Part shown: positions 1 to 10,592 of the stretch, one piece after another
Numbering within the stretch: position 1 is the stretch's first letter
Layout: each line of letters begins with the position of its first letter
Source of the DNA: Stutzerimonas stutzeri
Lineage (GTDB): Bacteria > Pseudomonadota > Gammaproteobacteria > Pseudomonadales > Pseudomonadaceae
DNA: 64,000 nucleotides
Assembly (NCBI RefSeq): GCF_002909485.1
Contig: NZ_PPXG01000005.1
Coordinates: 248,001 to 312,000 of the forward strand
Direction: 5' to 3'
Position numbers and translations under genes: made by a program
Notes under the pieces: generated by a model
Databases searched by the model: none
What the model saw: the letters and a program-made list of their open reading frames with translations, nothing else
Told to the model about the DNA's origin: nothing

Positions 1-1
1 G

Positions 2-1903
2 CTTGAGGCTCAGTCCTACACCAGCGTTATCGATGCGATGAAGAACGTCCCAGGCGTTTACGTTTCCGGCGGTGGAAACCAGCAGGACATCACCATCCGC
101 GGCATGGGCAGCGAGTACACCCTGGTACTGGTGGATGGGCGCCCGATTTCCGCCGGGCGTCAGACGCAAACCAACGGTACATCGGGTGGCAAACAGCAGC
201 TGGCATTGCCGCCGCTTGCCATGATCGAGCGTATCGAAGTGATTCGGGGGCCGATGTCTTCGCTTTACGGCTCCGAAGCCATGGGCGGTGTGATCAACAT
301 CATCACTCGCCAGTCTTCCGGCGAGTGGGCGGGTACTGTTCGCGCTCAGAAGATGTTCTCCCAGAACGACTACAACGAAGACGAATATCACACCGAGCTT
401 TTCGCCGGCGGCGCGCTGATTCCCGGGCTGGTGGGATTGCAGTTGAGCGGTGCCTATACCCACACCTACGAAAGCGACTACGTCGGCGGCGAAGCCTTCA
501 ATTCGGGTGAAAGCAAGCCGGAGGCCCGCGAAAGCAACGTCGGCGCGGACCTGTTCCTGACGCCGACCGACGCCGACCGGTTCACTCTGGGTTACCGAGA
601 AGTCACGCAGAAATCCCGCCATACCGCCGGTAAGAGTTCGCCGGTGACGACAAGCCTGCCCGAGGGAGAGGCAACGACGAACCGTTTCGAAAAAGAGGTT
701 TGGACGCTGTCGCACGAAGGCAACTATGGCGACTGGCTGGTCAACAGCTATTTGCAGCGGGACGTGTCCGAGCGTGTGCAGGACCTGTCGATGAAAGAAA
801 CGGTCAACCTGTTCAACACTCAGGGTACGTATTTCTGGGGGGCGCACACGATCACCCTCGGCGCTCAGTACAAGGACGAGGAATTCGTCAACGGCCAAAA
901 CGTGCTGTTCAACGATGGCATTGCCGGTGGGGTGCACGAAGCCGACCGCTGGCTGGCGGCGGTTTACGGGGAAGTGGAGTGGGGCATCACCGATGACTTC
1001 GCACTGACTACCGGGCTGCGCTACAACGATGACGAATTCTTTGGCGGACATTTGTCCCCACGCATCTATGGCGTCTACAGCCTGAGCCCCCTCTTGACCC
1101 TGAAGGGCGGCGTTTCGACCGGCTACAAGCAGCCGACTCTCAGCCAGGCTACAGAGGGCTTCGGTGGCCGTACCGGCGGCGGTGGGTCGCCGAATGTCGG
1201 TTCCAATGGCCAGGCATTGCCGCGCGCGTTGAGTATCGGTAACGCTGATCTGGATCCCGAAACCAGCACCAGCTATGAAGTCGGATTTGTCTTCGACGAC
1301 CCATCGATCGGCCTGGGAACCAGCGTGATGCTGTTCCATACGATCTACAAGGACAAGATCGCAGAGGATCGCTTCTGCACCAGCCCGAATGCTGCCAACA
1401 ACAATGATGTCGCCAACTATGCGTGCAACTTCGGCGGCAACAACTTCTACTTCCTCAGCACCACTCGCAACATCGATGAAGCGGTCATTCAGGGCGTCGA
1501 GTTCACCCTCGACTACGACATTACCGATGCCCTGAGCTGGATGACCAGCTACACCTTCACCGACTCGGAGCAGAAGAGCGGGGAGTTCAAAGGTGAGCCG
1601 CTCAATAAGCAACCCCGGCACATGTTCAACAGCCATTTGGACTGGCGAATGACGGACAAGCTCAACCTCTGGTCGCAATACAACTACCGCAGCCGTACCT
1701 CCGATTACCTGAGCCGTACCAGCATGAGCGAAGGCACGCCGGGTTACGGGTTCGTCGATATTGGTGCGGTGTACGGACTGACCAGAAACGTCGATCTAAC
1801 CGCCGGGTTGTACAACGTCGCTAACAAGGAAGTGACCAATGATGACTATGCGGTCGTGCTCGATGGCCGCCGCCTGGTCGTAGGGATGACTGTCGACTTT
1901 TAA
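2..1903 (+). CDS. TonB-dependent outer-membrane receptor (5' truncated by window)
   Basis: The reading frame is open from the first bases, so the signal peptide, TonB box and start of the plug lie outside the window; 633 residues remain. The visible plug has PGVYVSGGG, the RGMGSEYTLVLVDGRP stretch and IERIEVIRGPMSSLYG...GGVINIITR, typical of CirA/FepA-class receptors for ferric siderophores. The rest is a beta-barrel of alternating aromatic strands ending in a C-terminal Phe (VVGMTVDF), the usual outer-membrane insertion signal. A hairpin terminator follows, and then a three-gene operon of iron-associated membrane proteins, which supports a role in iron or siderophore import. The ligand cannot be read from the sequence. 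Confidence 0.9.
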   Translation, partial: LEAQSYTSVIDAMKNVPGVYVSGGGNQQDITIRGMGSEYTLVLVDGRPISAGRQTQTNGTSGGKQQLALPPLAMIERIEVIRGPMSSLYGSEAMGGVINIITRQSSGEWAGTVRAQKMFSQNDYNEDEYHTELFAGGALIPGLVGLQLSGAYTHTYESDYVGGEAFNSGESKPEARESNVGADLFLTPTDADRFTLGYREVTQKSRHTAGKSSPVTTSLPEGEATTNRFEKEVWTLSHEGNYGDWLVNSYLQRDVSERVQDLSMKETVNLFNTQGTYFWGAHTITLGAQYKDEEFVNGQNVLFNDGIAGGVHEADRWLAAVYGEVEWGITDDFALTTGLRYNDDEFFGGHLSPRIYGVYSLSPLLTLKGGVSTGYKQPTLSQATEGFGGRTGGGGSPNVGSNGQALPRALSIGNADLDPETSTSYEVGFVFDDPSIGLGTSVMLFHTIYKDKIAEDRFCTSPNAANNNDVANYACNFGGNNFYFLSTTRNIDEAVIQGVEFTLDYDITDALSWMTSYTFTDSEQKSGEFKGEPLNKQPRHMFNSHLDWRMTDKLNLWSQYNYRSRTSDYLSRTSMSEGTPGYGFVDIGAVYGLTRNVDLTAGLYNVANKEVTNDDYAVVLDGRRLVVGMTVDF

Positions 1904-1959
1904 AAAGTCAGACGCGAGTGGCGTGGTCAGAAAGCCCGCGAAACCGCATCGAACCCACT

Positions 1960-1994
1960 GCCCGACCGGCCGAAAAGCCAGTGTCGGGCGTTTT
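1960..1994 (+). terminator. Rho-independent terminator after the TonB receptor
   Basis: The arms GCCCGAC (1960-1966) and GTCGGGC (1983-1989) pair around a 16-nt loop and are followed by GTTTTC. It sits 57 bases after the receptor stop and just before the DUF3649 gene. Confidence 0.6.
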
Positions 1995-2030
1995 CGTATG
2001 ACTTCAGCCGTTTCCCACCCGGAGCCTGTC

Positions 2031-2333
2031 GTGACCCGTTCCGTACCCCAATCGAAAAGTGCATGGCGCGATATCGCCATGCGAACTGTTCTGGCCATTC
2101 TGGGTGGCTATGCATTCACCTACGCGTTCACTGCCGCCCTGGCAAGGCTGCTACCGCTGGCACCGGTTGATGCCCTGATCGTCGCGACACTGCCGTCTTA
2201 TCTCGTTTACACCGCCGCAATTCTTTGGGCGTTTGCCGCTCGCAGTTTGCGGCACGTGTGGTACGGCGCGCTGTTGGCGCTACCGTTGGCCCTGATCGGC
2301 TTCTGGCCGCAACTGGTGGAGCGCATCGGATGA
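2031..2333 (+). CDS. DUF3649 family small membrane protein
   Basis: About 100 residues with two or three hydrophobic helices (TVLAILGGYAFTYAFTAALA, DALIVATLPSYLVYTAAILWAFA, WYGALLALPLALIGFW). The GTG at 2031 was chosen as start because GGAG lies 6 bases upstream; an in-frame ATG at 1998 has no Shine-Dalgarno site and abuts a terminator hairpin. The stop overlaps the start of the PepSY gene (ATGA). DUF3649, PepSY and DUF3325 proteins commonly occur together beside siderophore receptors in pseudomonads. The biochemical role is unknown; a part in siderophore or heme reduction or export at the inner membrane is only an inference. Confidence 0.75.
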   Translation: MTRSVPQSKSAWRDIAMRTVLAILGGYAFTYAFTAALARLLPLAPVDALIVATLPSYLVYTAAILWAFAARSLRHVWYGALLALPLALIGFWPQLVERIG

Positions 2334-4009
2334 AGAAGCAGAGCTTCACGCAATCGATGTCCTGGCTGCATACCTGGGGCGGCCTGCTGCTGGGCTGGCT
2401 GCTGTTCGCCATCTTTCTGACCGGCACCCTGGCGGTGTTCGACAAGGAAATCGATGGTTGGATGCGCCCTGAGGTGCCGGCCTATACGGGCAGCCAACAG
2501 GAGGCGCTGCAGCGCGCGGTCGACTTCCTGCAGGCACGGCACCCCGATGCGCCAAGCTGGAACATCAATCTGCCGACAGAGCGTTCGTCCAACCTCAGCG
2601 TATCGACGGGCGAGCAACGTCGCGGTGGCGGGCAGCTGCTTGACGCGGCAACTGGGGAGCCGATCACGGCTCGTGAAACGGCAGGCGGCGGCTTCTTCTT
2701 CCGCTTCCACTTCTCGCTGAACATGCCACGCAACATCGGCATCTGGCTGGTGGGGCTAGCAGCCATGGCGATGTTGGTGGCGCTGATCAGCGGGATCGTC
2801 ATCCACAAGAAGATATTCAAGGACTTCTTCACTTTCCGCCCCGGCAAGGGGCAGCGCTCTTGGCTCGACGCGCATAACGCCAGCGGCGTGCTGTTGCTGC
2901 CGTTTCACCTGATGATCACTTACACCGGGCTGGTGATCTTCTTCCTGCTCTATATGCCTGCCGCGGTGGATGCGCTTTACGCTGGCGACCGCGAGGCGGC
3001 CATCCGCGAACTGCGTGGCGGTGCGGCGGAGCAACAGGTTGAGCGAGCAGCCGAGCAGCGTGGTGAAGCCCGACAGCAAGGCAGAAATGGCGAGCGTGCC
3101 CAGAGTCGAAACCGCGACGCCGGCCAAGATCAGCAAGGCCGCGCAGAAGCGGCGACTCGGCCAATGGCGACGGTTCCTGCTGCGCCCCTCGCGCCCCTCG
3201 CGCCGCTCGGGCCGATCCTGGCGCAGGCTGAAGCGGCCATGGGACCGGTGGGCGGGCTTTCCATCCAGAACCCGGGGCGACCCGATGCGCGCATCGAAGT
3301 ACGCCCCGTGCTTGGCAACCGAATCGAGCTGACGAAGGGCCGCAACATGCAGTTCGACGGTACCAGTGGCGCTGTGCTGCGCATGCCTGCTGAAAGTCGA
3401 CCGAGTCTGCTCACGCAAAGGGTTCTGGTCGGGTTGCACTTCGCCCAGTTCGGAGGCTACCCGATGCGCTGGCTTTACTGGCTGTGCGGGATGGTCAGCT
3501 GCGCCATGATCGCCACCGGACTGGTGCATTTCTGCATCAAGCGCCGACGCAAGTACGCCGAACAGAGTCCGGGGTCCCGGCGTTTCCATCGTCTTGTCGA
3601 ATCGCTCAATCTGGCGGCGGTAGCAGGGCTTTCGTTGGCCTGCATCGGACTGCTCTGGGCGAACCGCCTGCTACCGGTGCAGCTGGCGCAACGTAACGAC
3701 TGGGAGGTGCGAGTGTTCTTCCTCGTCTGGGTGGCGGGCTTGGTCCATGCCCTATGGCGTCCGACATTGCGTGGTTGGGCCGAACAATTGGCCTTGCTGG
3801 CGCTACTTTGCCTGACGTTGCCATTGCTCAATATGGCCACCGTTGGCGGGTTGCCTTGGGCGGATGCGCCGCGACTGTGGCTGGAACTGACTTGTGTGGC
3901 CATGGGCGCGATGCTCCTGTGGCTGGCGCGCAAGGTTGCGTTGCGTGCCGGCGACAGGTTGCCGGCGCCTCGCCGCGCCACCATGAAACTGAAGGAGATG
4001 CACCCATGA
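2330..4009 (+). CDS. PepSY-associated transmembrane protein
   Basis: 559 residues from the ATG that overlaps the DUF3649 stop; a longer open frame upstream is only the DUF3649 gene read in another frame. The N-terminal TM (SWLHTWGGLLLGWLLFAIFLTGTLAVF) with the WLHTWGG start, a second TM near 135-160, a histidine-bearing helix (LLLPFHLMITYTG, about 188-200) and several C-terminal TMs fit the PepSY_TM family (PF03929), which is linked to ferric-siderophore reduction. Residues about 231-277 form a low-complexity Gln/Glu/Arg/Ala stretch followed by a Pro/Ala/Leu repeat, an unusual insertion in the periplasmic PepSY region. The downstream gene overlaps it by 4 bases, so the three genes are probably co-translated. 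Confidence 0.85.
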   Translation: MKKQSFTQSMSWLHTWGGLLLGWLLFAIFLTGTLAVFDKEIDGWMRPEVPAYTGSQQEALQRAVDFLQARHPDAPSWNINLPTERSSNLSVSTGEQRRGGGQLLDAATGEPITARETAGGGFFFRFHFSLNMPRNIGIWLVGLAAMAMLVALISGIVIHKKIFKDFFTFRPGKGQRSWLDAHNASGVLLLPFHLMITYTGLVIFFLLYMPAAVDALYAGDREAAIRELRGGAAEQQVERAAEQRGEARQQGRNGERAQSRNRDAGQDQQGRAEAATRPMATVPAAPLAPLAPLGPILAQAEAAMGPVGGLSIQNPGRPDARIEVRPVLGNRIELTKGRNMQFDGTSGAVLRMPAESRPSLLTQRVLVGLHFAQFGGYPMRWLYWLCGMVSCAMIATGLVHFCIKRRRKYAEQSPGSRRFHRLVESLNLAAVAGLSLACIGLLWANRLLPVQLAQRNDWEVRVFFLVWVAGLVHALWRPTLRGWAEQLALLALLCLTLPLLNMATVGGLPWADAPRLWLELTCVAMGAMLLWLARKVALRAGDRLPAPRRATMKLKEMHP

Positions 4010-4344
4010 TGCTGCCGTTCGTGGCTGGCCTCTTGCTCGCCTATGGCGGCATGGTCGCGTTGTGTCAGGGCATGGAGCGCAACTTCAAGCTGGTCTGGCA
4101 GTGCGAGCCTTCGCCGCTGCTGCGCCGTGCCTTGCGATTGCTGGGCTGGGGCCTGTTGCTGGCAAGTTATGTCAGTTGCGTCTGGGCCTGGGGTTGGGCG
4201 ATGGGGCCGGTCGGCTGGTTCGGTGTTATTTCGCTGGCCGCGCTGGTGGTGGCGTGGCTGCTGCCGTATCAAGCGCGGATCGCCGTGATCTTTCCTGTCG
4301 CGGGCATTCCGCTGTGGCTGTTGGTCTGGGCAGTGGTCGGCTGA
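4006..4344 (+). CDS. DUF3325 family membrane protein
   Basis: 112 residues, MMLPFVAGLLLAYGGMVALCQGMERNF..., almost entirely hydrophobic with about three to four TM helices. The start ATG lies in the ATGA overlap with the PepSY gene, and GGAG (about 3993-3996) is correctly spaced. This is the third member of the DUF3649-PepSY-DUF3325 set. A terminator-like hairpin follows directly. The function is unknown; the iron-uptake link comes only from context. Confidence 0.8.
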   Translation: MMLPFVAGLLLAYGGMVALCQGMERNFKLVWQCEPSPLLRRALRLLGWGLLLASYVSCVWAWGWAMGPVGWFGVISLAALVVAWLLPYQARIAVIFPVAGIPLWLLVWAVVG

Positions 4345-4348
4345 GCTC

Positions 4349-4390
4349 AACACAGCAACAGGCTCGCAATTGCGGGCCTGTTGTGTTTGG
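4349..4390 (+). terminator. Terminator between convergent DUF3325 and flavin monooxygenase genes
   Basis: AACACA-GCA-ACAGGCTCGCA pairs with TGCGGGCCTGTTGTGTT, with a three-base bulge and one G-U pair, followed by a T-rich tail. The neighbouring genes converge here, so it may act in both directions. Confidence 0.5.
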
Positions 4391-4405
4391 CAGTCAAGGC
4401 GACTG

Positions 4406-6286
4406 TCAGCCCTGGTGATAGCTCGGCGCGAGCTTGTAGACCGAGGTATCCAGCCCCTCGAAGCGTGCCTTCAGTTGCAATGCCAGGTACAGCGAGTAGT
4501 GCCGCGACTGGTGCAGGTTGCCGCCGTGGAACCAAAGGTGCTGCTGCTGGGTGGGCTTCCACATGTTACGCAGTTCACCTTCGTACGGGCCCGGGTCCTT
4601 GGTGGTGCCGGAACCCAGCCCCCAGCAGCGGCCGACCTTGTCAGCGACTTCCTGGGAGATCAAGCGAGCCGCCCAACCGTTCATGGAGCCGTAGCCGGTG
4701 GCGTAGACGATCAGGTCGGCCGGCAGGCGGCTGCCATCGTTGAGTACCACGGCATCCGCCTCGATGTGATCGACGCCGAGCCCAGGCCCGCTCTTCAGCT
4801 TGATGGTGCCGTTGGCGATCAGCTCGCAGGCGCCGACGTCGATGTAGTAGCCAGAGCCGCGGCGCACGTACTTGAGGAACAGACCGGATTCATCATCGCC
4901 AAAATCGAGCATGAAGCCCGCTGCAGTCAGCCGGTCGTAGAAATCTTTATCCCGCTCTTTGACCTGCTCGAAAGCCTGGCGATGGAACTGCGGCAGTACC
5001 TTGTAGGGGATCGAGGCGAACAGCATGTCGGCCTTGTCGGTGGTCAGCCCGTTTTCGACGGCATCCTCGGAATAGAGCGGGCCGAAGACCACTTCCATCA
5101 ACGTATCGGAGCGCACGATATGGGTGCTGGAACGCTGCACCATGGTGACGTCCGCGCCGTTTTCCACCAGGTCCGCACAGATGTCATGGGCCGAGTTGTT
5201 GGCACCGATGACCACCGCGCGCTTGCCGCGCCAGGCATCGCCGCCAGGGTGCTGGCTGGAGTGGTGTTGCTGGCCGGCGAAGGTTTCCGCACCTGGGTAG
5301 ACCGGCACGTTGGGCACACCGGACATGCCGGTGGCGAGGATCAGCTGTGCGGGCTTGAGGGTCATCGGTTTGCCGTCGCGCAGCACCTCGACCGTCCAGC
5401 GGCCTTCGGCTTCATCGAAGCTCGCTTTCACACATTCGGTCTTGGCCCAGTAGTTGAGCTCCATGACCTTGGTGTACATCTCCAGCCAGTCGCCGATCTG
5501 ATCCTTGGGCGTGAAGACTGGCCAATGGTCGGGGAAAGGCAGGTAAGGCATATGGTCGTACCAGACCGGGTCGTGCAGGCACAGCGACTTGTAGCGCCCG
5601 CGCCATTGATCGCCGGGGCGCTCGGCCTTGTCGACGATCAGCGTCGGTACGCCGAGACGCTTGAGTCGCGCACCGAGGCCGAGGCCGCCCTGGCCGCCGC
5701 CGATGACCAGGCAGTAGGGCTGCTCGGTGATGCCTAGCGAGGCTTCCTCGTCGCGGCGCTTTTCCAGCCAGTTGCGCTTGTCGGCCAGGCCGTGGCCGTG
5801 TTCGGCGCCTAGTGGGCGACGACGACCGAGCGGTTCCTCGTGCCCCTTCAACTCGCGCATGGTGGTCAGCAGCGTCCAGCACAGGCCGTCCTTCAGGCGT
5901 ACATAACCCTTGCCGCGTGCGACGTTGGTCTCCAGGCTGATCCAGCCTTCGAGCACGCCGCCGGCGAGGCTCGCTTCACCTTCGAGCTTCCACTTGTCCG
6001 GCTGGGTGGCTTCGAGCTGGTTTTCCAGCATGTCGCGGATATCAGCCTTGCCCTCGAGGGTGACCAGGTTCCAGCTGAACAGCACCAGATCGCGCCAGTG
6101 GCAGTCGTCGGCGAATAGCTCCAGGGTGGCGTCGATATCACGCTGGGCCAGGCGCTGGCCAAGGCGTTCGACCCAGGCGGTCAGTTGTTCGGTGGGGGAG
6201 TGGGTGGCAGTGGCCTGGCTGTCGCCGCCTAGGTCGCTGCCGTTATCGGTTTTCAGATCGAAGGGGACGTCGTTGCTGGGACGCAT
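4406..6286 (-). CDS. NTF2-like domain / flavin-dependent monooxygenase fusion
   Basis: 626 residues. Residues about 30-150 resemble the SnoaL/NTF2 fold (LAQRDIDATLELFADDCHWRD). From about 190 the protein is a class B flavoprotein monooxygenase-like enzyme: FAD-binding VIGGGQGGLGLG (196-201), ILATGMSGVP (about 316-324), a second Rossmann motif VVIGANNSAHDIC (361-368) for NADPH, and VYATGYGSMNG near the C-terminus. The ATG at 6286 has AGGAGA correctly placed; an ATG six codons earlier lacks this. It is transcribed away from a sigma-54 activator and has a -24/-12 promoter, so expression is probably induced by a signal the activator senses. Related enzymes are often annotated as monooxygenases or putative indole-acetate-type oxidoreductases; the substrate is unknown. 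Confidence 0.85.
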   Translation of the reverse strand: MRPSNDVPFDLKTDNGSDLGGDSQATATHSPTEQLTAWVERLGQRLAQRDIDATLELFADDCHWRDLVLFSWNLVTLEGKADIRDMLENQLEATQPDKWKLEGEASLAGGVLEGWISLETNVARGKGYVRLKDGLCWTLLTTMRELKGHEEPLGRRRPLGAEHGHGLADKRNWLEKRRDEEASLGITEQPYCLVIGGGQGGLGLGARLKRLGVPTLIVDKAERPGDQWRGRYKSLCLHDPVWYDHMPYLPFPDHWPVFTPKDQIGDWLEMYTKVMELNYWAKTECVKASFDEAEGRWTVEVLRDGKPMTLKPAQLILATGMSGVPNVPVYPGAETFAGQQHHSSQHPGGDAWRGKRAVVIGANNSAHDICADLVENGADVTMVQRSSTHIVRSDTLMEVVFGPLYSEDAVENGLTTDKADMLFASIPYKVLPQFHRQAFEQVKERDKDFYDRLTAAGFMLDFGDDESGLFLKYVRRGSGYYIDVGACELIANGTIKLKSGPGLGVDHIEADAVVLNDGSRLPADLIVYATGYGSMNGWAARLISQEVADKVGRCWGLGSGTTKDPGPYEGELRNMWKPTQQQHLWFHGGNLHQSRHYSLYLALQLKARFEGLDTSVYKLAPSYHQG

Positions 6287-6340
6287 GGTGGTTCTCCTGG
6301 TCATTGTTGTTATTCACGGGAATACCGTGCTTGCAGCAGA

Positions 6341-6355
6341 GCAAGCAGTGGGCCA
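6341..6355 (-). promoter_or_regulatory. Sigma-54 (-24/-12) promoter for the flavin monooxygenase
   Basis: On the minus strand the sequence reads TGGCCCACTGCTTGC, with GG and GC separated by exactly ten bases. It matches the TGGCAC-N5-TTGC consensus except for one -24 base. The predicted start of transcription is about 43 bases before the ATG at 6286. Confidence 0.65.
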
Positions 6356-6421
6356 GGGAGCGTTGCACCGCATGGTGGCTGGGCTTGGGTCGTATCGAGA
6401 CTTATCGGTCGAGGCTGCGAT

Positions 6422-6451
6422 GTGTCATTTCGGGTACGGCGTGGGTGACAC
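6422..6451. promoter_or_regulatory. Possible enhancer (UAS) inverted repeat for the sigma-54 activator
   Basis: Perfect arms GTGTCA (6422-6427) and TGACAC (6446-6451) are separated by 18 bases. The repeat starts about 67 bases upstream of the -24 element, a typical distance for an enhancer bound by an AcoR/NtrC-type activator. Binding by the neighbouring regulator is inferred. Confidence 0.4.
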
Positions 6452-6544
6452 TCTGTACCAGCCATGGCACAGCATGCGGGGCCCAGGCATTTGGCCTATG
6501 CTGGGCGCAAACCCGCCTCGAAACACCCGCGGAGAACAACAAGA

Positions 6545-8431
<1,887 letters not shown>

Positions 8432-8462
8432 ACTGGCGGACGCGACGCCCGCCGTTAGTGGG

Positions 8463-9446
8463 TCAGAGCGCGGTGGACAGGGTGATCGAGCCGAACTGGT
8501 CGTGCTCCTGCTGGCCCTGGAATTCGCGGGTGCGCCATACGTTGGCGAACGCCAGCTGCCAGCGGCTCCAGGTCAGCGCCACGCCGACCTTGGCATCACC
8601 AACCCACTCGCGACGGTCCACCGAATGGCTGTCCTCGAAGGTGTTGCCGTCCAGCAGCATGTTGTGCGCCATGTAGCGGCCTTCGACATTGGCAAAGCCG
8701 TACCAGGCGAAGTCGCCGCCGGGGCGGAAGAACTGGCTGCCGCTTTGCGCCGGTGTCACCGCCGGGATGCTGAAGCTGCGCTGCAGGTTCTGCCCCAGGC
8801 GCAGGCCCAGCCCGGCCGAGCCGTAACTGTAGAGGTTACCGAGGGCAAAACCGAGGCTCGGGCCGTACTCCATTTCCAACCCGGCGAAGTGCTCCTGCAG
8901 CCACCAGCGATGCTGATAGCCCAGATTTACGAAGGGTTCGTTCTCCAGCTGGTTATCCCAGCCGTTGGGTTCGTCGCTGCTCGTGACCTTGTGCACGGCG
9001 CGCTGCAGGCGCTTGCCGCCAGCGGCCGGACCGACGATGCCGACATCCAGGTGCAGGCCCTGAGCCGCACGCCAGCCATCGTGCTGCGTATCGGAGAACA
9101 TCGACATGCCAGCGAACAGCAGGCCGGCATAGGGGCGGTCATCTTCGATCAGCCCTCGGGTTTCGATTTCCTCCGGCGTATAGATCTGATGGCCGAAGCG
9201 GTAGGCGACGTTGTCGACTGTGGCACCTGACCAGCCGGGGAGCAGATCGGCGAAGCGCCGCGTCCAGCTCTGGTTGTCCGGTTCGAAACCCCAGATCACC
9301 TCCAGCCCATTGCTGTAATGACCATCGCTGCCCCTGGCGATGATGTCGTTCTCAACCTTGATGGAGAGGATGTCGGCACGGCTGACGACGGGTGTGGCGA
9401 TGGTTGCGGCGAGCAGGCACGAGCACAGCAAAGAACGAGAATGCAT
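8463..9446 (-). CDS. LpxR-like lipid A deacylase (DUF2219 family outer-membrane protein)
   Basis: 327 residues with a Sec signal peptide (MHSRSLLCSCLLAATIATPVVSRA). The mature start, ILSIKVENDIIARGSDGHYSNG, carries the conserved Asn-Asp (N33, D34) and the D.HY(T/S)NG motif of LpxR, and DDRPYAGLLFAG is another family hallmark. The rest is beta-barrel-like with many aromatic residues. LpxR enzymes in Salmonella and Helicobacter remove the 3'-acyloxyacyl group of lipid A in the outer membrane. The gene ends 32 bases from the convergent activator stop. The next gene upstream on the same strand is the SGNH protein of the MBOAT cassette, 78 bases away, so joint envelope remodelling is possible but unproven. 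Confidence 0.85.
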   Translation of the reverse strand: MHSRSLLCSCLLAATIATPVVSRADILSIKVENDIIARGSDGHYSNGLEVIWGFEPDNQSWTRRFADLLPGWSGATVDNVAYRFGHQIYTPEEIETRGLIEDDRPYAGLLFAGMSMFSDTQHDGWRAAQGLHLDVGIVGPAAGGKRLQRAVHKVTSSDEPNGWDNQLENEPFVNLGYQHRWWLQEHFAGLEMEYGPSLGFALGNLYSYGSAGLGLRLGQNLQRSFSIPAVTPAQSGSQFFRPGGDFAWYGFANVEGRYMAHNMLLDGNTFEDSHSVDRREWVGDAKVGVALTWSRWQLAFANVWRTREFQGQQEHDQFGSITLSTAL

Positions 9447-9524
9447 GATCTGACTCCTGGCTTACGTTCTTGTTTGTATGTACTTGTTCTCGGACCGTCG
9501 CCGCTCCCGGCGGTTCGCTTGAGG

Positions 9525-10589
9525 TCAGGGCGTGTCGAATACGCCGCTGCCGGCCAGTGTCGATTCACCAAGCCTAGCCTGCTCCGCCTCGCGCAGTTGC
9601 TCGGCAAGCGCCTCGGAAAAGCCTTGCACGGCAGACCAGCGCAGGTGAATGGCGTCAACGAAGGCAGCAGGTGGGGCAACCCATTCCCGGTCGGCGTTCC
9701 AGTATTGCGCGCCCGTATTTCCGGCGATGACGGCATTCAGCTTGGCGTCGAAGCGGGTCAGAAAGCTGCCGTCGGCATCGACCTTCGCCTTCCACTGCGG
9801 GTGCAGCGGCGTGGAGACCACCAGCAACTGGCGCTGCTCGTCCTTCAGGCGTTTTGACAGCTTGCCCAACGCGGCGAAGCAGCTGTCATCCAGTGAATCG
9901 GGCTTGCCGTAGAACAGGCCGCGGTCGCCCCGTGGCTCCAGCGGCCCATCGCCGTGACGGGTGAATACCAGCGGGTCCCATTCGATCTCGTTGGCTCGTT
10001 GCGCCTTCACCGTCTTCGCGTTGCGCAGTAACGAGCGCGGCGAGAAATAGCGCATGTAATAACCCCAGCGTGAGGCCTGCTGATAAACGTAGTGATCGGC
10101 ATCCTCGCGGTCGAATACCGCATCCGGCACCTTCCAGCAGCCGGCAAAGTCCAGTGGGTCGACGATCATCACCACCTGGCGAACGGTGGGCTCGCGGTCC
10201 AGCAGCCAGTTGGCGACATAGGTCGACTGATTGGCGTGCAGGCCGCAGAACGCACCGTTGAGCGGACGCACACCCGGCGCCTGTTCGATCAGCACATCAC
10301 CGTCGACATGGCGCCAGGCGACCGAGGAGCCGACGATCAGAAGGTTTGGATCGGCGATGGGGTTGTGCCGCAGAAAGCGCAGCTTTTCGTCCACGCACAG
10401 GCTGTTGGAAAAAGCCGGTGGCGGCAGGTTGTCGGTGTGATTGAGCCAGGCAAGCAGGGCGGCAAAGCCGCCGAGCATCCCGAACAGCCCGGCGAACATG
10501 CCCAGCAGGTAGCCGGCACGGAACGGCCGCCGGTCTGCCTCGGCCCGGGCGGCATCGCCGCCCGGGCATGTATCGACGGATCTGGCCAT
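9525..10589 (-). CDS. Membrane-anchored SGNH-like acyltransferase/hydrolase of the MBOAT cassette
   Basis: 354 residues. One N-terminal TM (about 26-48) places the rest in the periplasm. LLIVGSSVAW (GSS at 87-89) fits the SGNH block I serine, and DAIHLRW (D312, H315) fits the C-terminal Asp-x-x-His pair, so a Ser-Asp-His triad appears present. This architecture (one TM, SGNH fold, DxxH) matches DltD and the AlgJ/AlgX-type partners of MBOAT proteins. The start is 3 bases beyond the ACP stop, and the gene is the last of a tightly packed four-gene cassette. Likely role: final transfer of an acyl group from the MBOAT channel to a periplasmic or cell-surface acceptor. The acceptor is unknown, and a named family could not be assigned. 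Confidence 0.7.
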   Translation of the reverse strand: MARSVDTCPGGDAARAEADRRPFRAGYLLGMFAGLFGMLGGFAALLAWLNHTDNLPPPAFSNSLCVDEKLRFLRHNPIADPNLLIVGSSVAWRHVDGDVLIEQAPGVRPLNGAFCGLHANQSTYVANWLLDREPTVRQVVMIVDPLDFAGCWKVPDAVFDREDADHYVYQQASRWGYYMRYFSPRSLLRNAKTVKAQRANEIEWDPLVFTRHGDGPLEPRGDRGLFYGKPDSLDDSCFAALGKLSKRLKDEQRQLLVVSTPLHPQWKAKVDADGSFLTRFDAKLNAVIAGNTGAQYWNADREWVAPPAAFVDAIHLRWSAVQGFSEALAEQLREAEQARLGESTLAGSGVFDTP

Positions 10590-10592
10590 GAC

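Noticed and set aside
4370-5737. 455-residue plus-strand frame opposite the flavin monooxygenase
   Set aside because: No ribosome site or family motif; it is antisense to a gene with two intact Rossmann motifs.
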